A stretch of DNA of 64,000 nt from Dama dama (Eukaryota > Chordata > Mammalia > Artiodactyla > Cervidae), in NCBI RefSeq assembly GCF_033118175.1, contig NW_026870967.1:1240001-1304000 (forward strand), in the 5' to 3' direction. Positions 47,701-57,000 of this stretch are shown here, in pieces. The notes beneath the pieces are model-generated. The model ran no database searches. It was not told the origin of the DNA and saw only the letters and a list, made by a program, of their open reading frames with translations. A program made the translations under genes and the position numbers. Every line of letters starts with the position of its first letter. Positions within the stretch are counted from its first letter, which is position 1.

Positions 47701-48594
47701 CCAGGCAGGGGGAACACACTCCCAGGCCAAGGCAGAACCACATGCCCACGTCTGTTCCTGTCCCCTGCACCGGCAGAGAGCTTGGGGGAGCCAGAGTCTG
47801 TCAGGCAGCTGCTGGGTTGGCCGCCTGTGTGGGAAGGGGCAGAGCCGCCCTAGGGGCAAGTTGGGCCTCTTGCTCTCCCTGCTGCCCTGAGGCTGCTGGG
47901 CCAAAGAGGTCTTGGGCATCCAGCCCCTTACTGGTCCCTTCCCTCTGACGAGGCCCTCTGAGCTCCAGCACCTTGCAGTGTGGAGACAGCCCCTGCCAGC
48001 AACCTCCTCTCCAAGGAGGCCTCAACCGAGGCCTAGGCCCAGGGGAAAGGCACCAGCGGGGATGAGCCAGGGGAGGCGCCCGAGCATGTCTGGACCCAGT
48101 CCCCGCAGCCTGCCCCTTGGTGGGGCAGTACACCCGGAGGCCAGGAAGGTCTGGGCAAGGCTGGCCAGGGGCAGGGGCCCTGCTGTGTCCTGCCCCTGGC
48201 CTGTGGGGCCTCTGAGCACAACCGGCCCTCTCCCACTGGAAGACCTCCCCGGCTGCCTCCAAAGGCCGGTTTGCAAGCGCTCCCGCCCACTGTTCCCAGC
48301 AGGCGCGCACAATGCTCCCAAGCCCGGGAGAAAAGCACTTCGGGGTGGTGCTCCCACCGGGCCCTGGCCCCTGAGCCTGGGGGCAATGCAGGGGGAACAC
48401 ACTCCCAGGCCAAGGCAGAACGACATGCACACGTCTGTTCCTGCCCCCTACACCGGCAGAGAGCTCGGGGGAGCCAGAGACTGCCAGGCTGCTGCTGGGC
48501 TGGCTGCCTTTGTGGGACGGGGCAGAGCCGACCTAGGGGCAAGTTGGGCCTCTTGCTCTCCCTGCTGCCCTGAGGCTGCTGGGCCAAAGAGGTC
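41774..48594 (+). repeat. Ten monomers, irregular order, sharing segments with 1.5-6.1 kb
   Basis: Monomers start at 41774, 42457, 43139, 43821, 44503, 45185, 45866, 46549, 47231 and 47912. 41774 pairs with 1519 ('gaggcactctgagc', 'ggggaatacactccc', spacing 40,255 bp). About 45560-47730 pairs with 3944-6114 (spacing 41,616-41,617 bp), sharing 'tcccagtccaaggc', 'gcccaagtctgttcc', 'cctaagcccagg' and 'gctgtaaccccgg'. 43821 and 44503 carry 'cacgtctgatctgcc' and 'ctctgcaacgagg', which recur near 50-52 kb. 45185 has a 1-bp loss in 'cccagggaaagg' and private 'tttgacaacactcgcgcc'. Confidence 0.88.
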
Positions 48595-51500
48595 TTGGGC
48601 ATCCAGCCCCTTGCTGGTCCATTCCCTCTGACGAGGCCCTCTGAGCTCCAGCACCTTGCAGTGTGGAGACAGCCCCTGCCAGCAACCTCCTCTCCAAGGA
48701 GGCCTCAACCGAGGCCTAGGCCCAGGGGAAAGGCACCAGCGGGGATGAGCCTGGGGAGGTGCCCGGGCATGTCTGGGCCCAGTCCCCGCAGCCTGCCCCT
48801 TGGTGGGGCAGTACCCCCGGAGGCCAGGAAGGTCTGGGCAAGGCTGGCCAGGGGCAGGCTCCCTGCTGGGTCCTGCCCATGGCTTCTGGGGCCTCTGAGC
48901 ACAACCGGCCCTCTCCCACTGGAAGACCTCCCCGGCTGCCTCCAAAGGCCGGTTTGCAACACTCCCGCCCGCTGTTCTTGCCAGGCACGCACAATGCTCC
49001 CAAGCCCGGGAGAAAAGCACTTCGGGGTGTTGCTCTCTCCGGGCCCTTGCCCCTGAGCCTGGGGGCCAGGCAGTGGGTCCACACTCCCAGACCAAGGCAG
49101 AACCACATGCACACGTCTGTTCCTGACCCGTGCACCGGCAGAGAGCTCGGGGGAGCCAGAGTCTGTCAGGCAGCTGCTGGGCTGGCCGCCTGTGTGGGAA
49201 GGGGCAGAGCCGACCTAGGGGCAAGTTGGGCCTCTTGCTCTCCCTGCTGCCCTGAGTCTGCTGGGCCAAAGAGGTCTTGGGCATCCAGCCCTTTGCTGGT
49301 CCCTTCCCTCTGACGAGGCCCTCTGAGCTCCAGCACCTTGCAGTGTGGAGACAGCGCCTGCCAGCAACCTCCTCTCCAAAGAGGCCTCAACCGAGGCCTA
49401 CGCCCAGGGGAAAGGCACCAGCGGGGATGATCCTGGGGAGGCGCACGGACATGTCTGGACCCAGTCCCCACAGCCTGCCCCTTGGTGGGGCAGTACCCCC
49501 GGAGGCCAGGAAGGTCTGGGCAAGGCTGGCCAGGGGCAGGGGCCCTGCTGGGTCCTGCCCCTGGCCTGTGGGGCCTCTGAGCACAACCGGCCCTCTCCCA
49601 ATGGAAGACCTCCCCGGCTGCCTCCAAAGTCCTGTTTGCAAACACTCCCGCCCGCTATTCACGCCAGGCTCGCACAATGCTCCCAAGCCCGTGAGAAAAG
49701 CGCTTCCGGGTAGTGCTCTCTCCGGGCCCTTGCCCCTGAGCCTGGGGGCAAGGCAGGGGGAACACACTCCCAGGCCAAGGCAGAACCACATGCCCACGTC
49801 TGTTCCTGTCCCCTACACTGCCAGAGACCTTGGGGGAGCCAGAGTCTGTCAGGCAGCTGCTGGGTTGGCCGCCTGTGTGGGAAGGGGCAGGGCCGCCTTA
49901 GGGGCAAGTTGGGCCTCTTGCTCTCCCTGCTGCCCTGAGGCTGCTGGGCCAAAGACGTCTTGGGCATCCAGCCCCTTACTGGTCCCTTCCCTCTGACGAG
50001 GCCCTCTGAGCTCCAGCACCTTGCAGTGTGGACACAGCCCCTGCCAGCAACCTCCTCTCCAAGGAGGCCTCAACCGAGGCCTAGGCCCAGGGGAAAGGCA
50101 CCAGCGGGGATGAGCCAGGGGAGGCGCCCGAGCATGTCTGGACCCAGTCCCCGCAGCCTGCCCCTTGGTGGGGCAGTACCCCCGGAGGTCAGGAAGGTCT
50201 GGGCAAGGCTGGCCAGGGACACGGGCCCTGCTGCGTCCTGCCCCTGGCCTGTGGGGCCTCTGAGCACAACCGGCCCTCTCCCACTGGAAGACCTCCCCGG
50301 CTGCCTCCAAAGGCCGGTTTGCAAGCGCTCCCTCCAACTGTTCCCAGCAGGCGTGCACAATGCTCCCAAGCCCGGGAGAAAAGCGCTTCAGGGTGGTGCT
50401 CTCTCCGGGCCCTTGCCCCTGAACCTGGGGGCAAGGCAGGGTGTCCACACTCCCAGGCCAAGGCAGAACCACATGCACACGACTGATCTGCCCCCTGCAC
50501 CGGCAGAGAGCTCGGCAGAGCCAGAGTCTGTCAGGCAGCTGCTGGGCTGGCCGCCTGTGTGGGAAGGGGCAGAGCCGACCTAGGGGCAAGTTGGGCCTCT
50601 TGCTCTCCCTGCTGCCCTGAGGCTGCTGGGCCAAAGAGGTCTTGGGCATCCAGCCCCTTGCTGGTTCCTTCCCTCTGACGAGGCCCTCTGAGCTCCAGCA
50701 CCTTGCAGTGTGGAGACAGCCCCTGCCAGCAACCTCCTCTGCAACGAGGCCTCAACCCATGCCTAGGCCCAGGGTAAAGGCACCAGCGGGGATGAGCCTG
50801 GGGAGGCGCCCGGCCATGTCTGGACCCAGTCCCCGCAGCCTGCCCCTTGGTGGGGCTGTACCCCCGGAGGCAGGAAGGTCTGGGCAAGGCTGCCAGGGGC
50901 AAGGATACTGCTGGGTCCTGCCCCTGGCCTGTGGGGCCTCTGAGCAAAACCGGCACTCTCCCGCTGGAAGACCTCCCCGTCTGCCACTAAAGGCCGGTTT
51001 GCAAGCACTCCAGCCCGCTGTTCCCGCCAGGCCCGCACAATGCTCCCAAGCCCGGGAGAAAAGCGCTTCGGGCTGGTGCTCTCTCCGGGCCCTTGCCCCT
51101 GAGCCTGGGGGCCAGGCAGGGGGAACACATTCCCAGGCCAAGGCAGAACGACATGCACACGTCTGTTCCTGCCCCCTACACTGGCAGAGAGCTCGGGGGA
51201 GCCAGAGACTGCCAGGCTGCTGCTGGGCTGGCTGCCTGTGTGGGACGGGGAAGAGCCGACCTAGGGGCAAGTTGGGCCTCTTGCTCTCCCTGCTGCCCTG
51301 AGGCTGCTGGGTCAAAGAGGTCTTGGGCATCCAGCCCTTTGCTGGTCCCTTCCCTCTGACGAGGCCCTCTGAGCTCCAGCACCTTGCAGTGTGGAGACAG
51401 CCCCTGCCAGCAACCTCCTCTCCAAAGAGGCCTCAACCGAGGCCTACGCCCAGGGGAAAGGCACCAGCGGGGATGATCCTGGGGAGGCGCACGGACATGT

Positions 51501-52686
51501 CTGGACCCAGTCCCCGCAGCCTGCCCCTTGGTGGGGCAGTGCCCCCGGAGGCCAGGAAGGTCTGGGCAAGGCTGGCCAGGGGCAGGGGCCGTGCTGGGTC
51601 CTGCCCCTGGCCTGTGGGGCCTCTGAGCACAACCGGCCCTCTCCCACTGGAAGACCTCCACGGCTGCCTCCAAAGGCCGGTTTGCAAGCGCTCCCTCCCA
51701 CTGTTCCCAGCAGGCGTGCACAATGCTCCCAAGCCCGGGAGAAAAGCGCTTCAGGGTGGTGCTCTCTCCGGGCCCTTGCCCCTGAACATGGGTGTAAGGC
51801 AGGGTGTCCACACTCCCAGGCCATGGCAGAACCACATGCACACGTCTGATCTGCCCCCTGCACCGGCAGAGAGCTCAGGGGAGCCAGAGTCTGTCAGGCA
51901 GCTGCTGGGCTGGCCGCCTGTGTGGGAAGGGGCAGAGCCGACCTAGGGGCAAGTTGGGCCTCTTGCTCTCCCTGCTGCCCTGAGGCTGCTGGGCCAAAGA
52001 GGTCTTGGGCATCCAGCCCTTTGCTGGTCCCTTCCCTCTGACGAGGCCCTCTGAGCTCCAGCACCTTGCAGTGTGGAGACAGCCCCTGCCAGCAACCTCC
52101 TCTGCAACGAGGCCTCAACCGAGGCCTAGGCCCAGGGGAAAGTCACCAGCAGGGATGAGCCTGGGGAGGCGCCCGGGCATGTCTGGACCCAGTCCCCGCA
52201 GCCTGCCCCTTGGTGGGGCTGTACCCCCGGAGGCAGGAAGGTCTGGGCAAGGCTGGCCAGGGGCAGGGGCCCTGCTGGATCCTGCCCATGGCCTGTGGGG
52301 CCTCTGAGCACAACCGGCCGTCTCCCGCTGGAAGACCTCCCCGGCTGCCTCCAAAGGCCGGTTTGCTAGCACTCCCGCCCGCTGTTCCCGCCAGGCACGC
52401 ACAATGCTCCCAAGCCCGGGAGAAAACCGCTTCGGGGTGGTTCTCTCTCCGGGCCCTTGCCCCTGAGCCTGGGGGCCAGGCAGGGGTTCCACACTCCCAG
52501 GCCAAGTCAGAACCACATGCACACGTCTGTTGCTGCCCCCTGCACCGGCAGAGAGCTCGGGGGAGCCAGAGTCTGCCAGGCAGCTGCTGGGCTGTCTGCC
52601 TGTGTGGGAAGGGGCAGAGCCGACCTAGGGGCAAGTTGGGCCTCTTGCTCTCCCTGCTGCCCTGAGGCTGCTGGGCCAAAGAGGTC
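48595..52686 (+). repeat. Six mosaic monomers (48595, 49277, 49960, 50642, 51323, 52005)
   Basis: 48595 combines j-like sequence ('tttgcaacactcccg') with an e-like 3' end ('ctgccctgagtctgc'). 49277 begins as type f ('gagacagcgcctgcc') and ends l-like ('actgccagagaccttgg'), followed by a monomer with an a-type 5' half at 49960. The pair of markers 'ctgatctgcc' (5 bp shorter than usual) and 'ctctgcaacgagg' occurs at 44.3-44.6, 50.5-50.7 and 51.8-52.1 kb, spacings of nine and then two monomers. 52005 ends f-like ('gggctgtctgcctg'). Confidence 0.82.
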
Positions 52687-54051
52687 TTGGGCATCCAGCC
52701 CTTTGCTGGTCCCTTCCCTCTGACGAGGCCCTCTGAGTTCCAGCACCTCGCAGTGTGGAGACAGCCCCTGCCAGCAACCTCCTCTCCAAGGAGGCCTCAA
52801 CCGAGGCCTAGGCCCAGGGGAAAGGCACCAGCGGGGATGAGCCTGGGGATGCGCCCGGGCATGTCTGGACCCAGTCCCGGCAATCTGCCCCTTGGTGGCG
52901 CAGTACCCCCAGAGGCCAGGAAGGTCTGGGCAAAGCTGCCAGGGCCAGGGACACTGCTGGGTCCTGCCCCTGGCCTGTGGGGCCTCTGAGCACAACCGGC
53001 ACTCTCCCGCTGGAAGACCTCCCCGGCTGCCTCCAAAGGCCGCTTTGCAAGCACTCCCACCCGCTGTTCCCGCCAGGCGCGCACAATGATCCCAAGCCCG
53101 GGAGAAAAGCGCTTCGGGGTGGTGCTCTCTCCGGGCCCTTGCCCCTGAGCCTGGGGGCAATGCACGGGGAACACACTCCCAGGCAAAGGCAGAACCACAT
53201 GCACATGTCTGTTCCTTCCCCCTGCACCGGCAGAGAGCTCAGGGGAGCCAGAGTCTGTCAGGCAGCTGCTGGGCTGGCCGCCTGTGTGGGAAGGGGCAGA
53301 GCCGACCTAGGGGCAAGTTGGGCCTCTTGCTCTCCCTGCTGCCCTGAGGCTGCTGGGCCAAAGAGGTCTTGGGCATCCAGCCCCTTGCTGATCCCTTCCC
53401 TCTGACGAGGCCCTCTGAGCTCCAGCACCTTGCAGTGTGGAGACAGCCCCTGCCAGCAACCTCCTCTCCAAAGAGGCCTCAACCGAGGCCTAGGCCCAGG
53501 GTAAAGGCACCAGCGGGGATGAGCCTGGGGAGGCGCCCGGCCATGTCTGGACCCAGTCCCCGCAGCCTGCCCCTTGGTGGGGCTGTACCCCCGGAGGCCA
53601 GGAAGGTCTGGGCAAGGCTGGCCAGGGGCACGGGCCCTGCTGCGTCCTGCCCCTGGCCTGTGGGGCCTCTGAGCACAACCGGCCCTCTCCCACTGGAAGA
53701 CCTCCCCGGCTGCCTCCAAAGGCCGGTTTGCAAGCACTCCCGCCCACTGTTCCCACCAAGCACGCAAAATGCTCCCAAGCCCGGGAGAAAAGCGCTTCGG
53801 GGTGGTGCTCTCTCCGGGCCCTTGCCCCTGAGCCTGGGGGCCAGGCAGGGGGAACACACTCCCAGGCCAAGGCAGAACGACATGCACACGTCTGTTCCTG
53901 CCCCCTACACCGGCAGAGAGCTCGGGGGAGCCAGAGACTGCCAGGCTGCTGCTGGGCTGGCTGCCTGTGTGGGACGGGGCAGAGCCGACCTAGGGGCAAT
54001 TTGGGCCTGTTGCTCTCCCTGCTGCCCTGAGGCTGCTGGGCCAAAGAGGTC
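52687..54051 (+). repeat. g-like monomer and one further monomer before the expansion
   Basis: 52687 has all 5' type g markers ('gagttccagcacctcgcag', 'tggtggcgcagtac', 'aatgatcccaagcc') until about 53150, then switches to 'gggggcaatgcacgggg' and a different 3' part. 53369 has 'ccagggtaaaggc', shared with 50642, and 'ggccaggggcacgggcc'. It ends with the 'ggcaatttgggcctgttgc' variants just upstream of the expanded monomer. Confidence 0.82.
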
Positions 54052-57000
54052 TTGGGCATCCAGCCCCTTGCTGGTCCCTTCCCGCTGACAAGGCCCTCTG
54101 AGCTCCAGCACCTTGCAGTGTGGAGACAGCCCCTGCCAGCAACCTCCTCTCCAAGGAGGCCTCAACCGAGGCCTAGGCCCAGGGGAAAGGCACCAGCGGG
54201 GATGAGCCAGGGGAGACGCCCGAGCATGTCTGGACCCAGTCCCCGCAGCCTGCCCCTTGGTGGGGCAGTACCCCCGGAGGCCAGGAAGGTCTGGGCAAGG
54301 CTGGCCAGGGGCAGGGGCCCTGCTGGGTCCGGCCCCTGGCCTGTGGGGCCTCTGAGCACAACCGGCCCTCTCCCACTGGAAGACCTCCCCGGCTGCCTCC
54401 AATGGCCGGTTTCCAAGCCCTCATGCTCGCTGTTCCCACCAGCCGCGCACAATGCTCCCTAGCCCGGGAGAAAAGCATTTTTGGGTGGTGCTCACTCCTG
54501 GCCCTTGGAAGACCTCCCTGGCTGCCTCCAAGGCCGGTTTGCAAGCACTTCTGCCTGCTGTTCCCGCCACACGCGCACAATGCTCCCAAGCCCGGGAGAA
54601 AAGCTTTTCGGTGTGGTGTTCTCTCTGGGCCCAAGAAAGACCTCCCGGGCTGCCCCCAAAGGCCGGTTTGCAAGCACTCCCACTCGCTGTTCCCGCCATC
54701 CGTGCAAATGCTCCAAGCCCAGGAGAAAAGCGCTTCGGGGTGGTGCTCTCTCCCGGCCCTTGGAAGACCTCCCCGGCTGCCTCCAAAGGCCGGTTTGCAA
54801 GCACTCAATCCCGCTGTTCCCGCCAGCCACGCACAATGCTCCCAAGCCCGGGAGAAAAGCGCTTCGGGGTGGTGCTCTCTCCCGGCCCTTGGAAGACCTC
54901 CCCGGCTCCCTCCAAAGTCTGGTTTTCAAGAACTCCCTCCCGCTGACCCGCCAGCCGCACACAATGCTCCCAAGCCCGGGAGAAAAGCATTTTGGGGTGG
55001 TGCTCTCTCCGGGCCCTTGGAAGACCTTCCCGGCTGCCTACAAAGGCCGGTTTGCAAGCACTCATGTCCGCTGTTCCCGACAGCCGTGCACAATGCTCCC
55101 AATTCCGGGAGAAAAGTGCTTCGGGATGGTGCTCTCTCCGGGCACTTGGAAGACCTCCCCGGCTGCCTCCAAAGGCCGGTTTGCAAGCACTCCCGCCCGC
55201 TGTTCCCGCCAGCCTCGCACAATGCTCCCAAGACCGGGAGAAAAGTGCTTCGGGGTGGTGCTCTCTCCGGGCCCTTGGAAGACCTCCCAAGCTTCCCCAA
55301 AGACCGGTTTGCAAGCACTCCCACTCGCTGTTCCCGCCAGCCACGCACAATCCTCCAAAACCCCGGAGAAAAGCGCTTCGGGGTGGTGTACTCTCCGTGC
55401 CCATGGAAGACCTCCCGGGGTGCCCCCAAAGGCCGGTTTGGAAGCACTCCCACTCGCTGTCCCCGCCATCCGCGCAAATGTTCCAAGCCCGGGAGAAAAG
55501 CGCTTCTGGGTGGTGCTCTCTCCGGGCCCTTGGAAGACCTCCCCGGCTGCCTCCAAAGGCCGGTTTGCAAGCACTCCCGCCCGCTGTTCCCACCAGCCAC
55601 GCACAATGCTCCCAAGCCCGGGAGAAAAGCATTTTGGGGAGGTGCTCACACTGGGCCCTGGAAGACCTCCCCGGCTGCCTCCAAAGGCAGGTTTTCAAGC
55701 ACTCCTGCCTGCTGTTCCCGCCACCCGCGCACAATGCTCCCAAGCCGGGGAGAAAAGCGCTTCGGGGTGGTGCTCTCTACAGGCCCTTGGAAGACCTCCC
55801 CGGCTGCCTCCAAAGGCCGGTTTGCAAGGACTCCTTCCTGCTGTTCCCGCCAGCCACGCACAATGCTCCCAAGCCCGGGAGAAAAGCATTTTGGGGTGGT
55901 GCTCACTCCGGGCCCTTGGAAGACCTCCCCGGCTGCCTCCAAAGGCCAGTTTGCAAGCACTCCTGCCTGCTGTTCCCGCCAGCCGCGCACAATGCTCCCA
56001 AGCCCGGGAGAAAAGCATTTTGGGGTGGTGCTCACTCCGGGCCCTAGGAAAACCTCCCCGGCTGCCTACAAAGGCCGGTTTGCAAGCACTCATGTCCGCT
56101 GTTCCCGACAGCCGTGCACAATGCTCCCAATTCCGGGAGAAAAGTGCTTCAGGGTGGTGCTCTCTCCTGGCCCTTGGAAGACCTCCCCGGCTGCCTCCAA
56201 AGGCCGGTTTGCAAGCACTCCCGCCCGCTGTTCCCGCCAGCCTCGCACAATGCTCCCAAGACCGGGAGAAAAGTGCTTCGGGGTGGTGCTCTCTCCTGGC
56301 CCTTGGAAGACCTCGCCGGCTGCCTCCAAAGGCCGGTTTGCAAGGACTCCTTCCTGCTGTTCCCGCCAGCCACGCACAATGCTCCCAAGCCCGGGAGAAA
56401 AGCATTTTGGGGTAGTGTTCACTCCGGGCCCTTGGAAGACCTCCCCGGCTGCCTCCAAAGGCCAGTTTGCAAGCACTCCTGCCTGCTGTTCCCGCCAGCC
56501 GCGCACAATGCTCCCAAGCCCGGGAGAAAAGCGCTTCAGGGTGGTGCTCTCTCCGGGCACTTTCAAGACCTCCCCGGCTGCCTCCAAAGGCAGGTTTGTA
56601 AGTACTCATTCCCGCTGCTTCCGCCAGCCACGCACAATGCTCCCAAGCCCGGGAGAAAAGCATTTTGGGATGGTGATCAGTCCGGGCCCTTGGAAGACCT
56701 CCCCGGCTGCCCCCAGAGGCCGGTTTGGAAGCACTCCCACTCGCTGTTCCCGCCATCCGCGCAAATATTTCAAGCCCGGGAGAAAAGCGCTTCGGGGTGG
56801 TGCTCTCTCCTGGCCCTTGGAAGACCTCCCCGGCTGCCTCCAAAGGCCGGTTTGCAAGCACTCCCGCCCGCTGTTCCCGCCAGCCGCGCACAATGCTCCC
56901 AATCACGGGAGAAAAGCGCTTCGGGGTGCTGCTCTCTCCGAGCCCTTGGAAGACCTCCCCGTCTGCCTCCAATGGCCAGTTTGCAAGCACTCATACCCGC

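Noticed and set aside
155..54051. A ~239-codon plus-strand open frame recurring in many monomers, with minus-strand frames up to 444 codons (14374-15708)
   Set aside because: Open frames occur in most reading frames on both strands. They start at TTG rather than ATG in the recurring case. Single-base length changes between monomers (681-683 bp, 'gcaacactc' versus 'gcaagcactc') shift them, and no known domain, splice pattern or promoter is visible. GC-rich stop-poor repeat is sufficient explanation.
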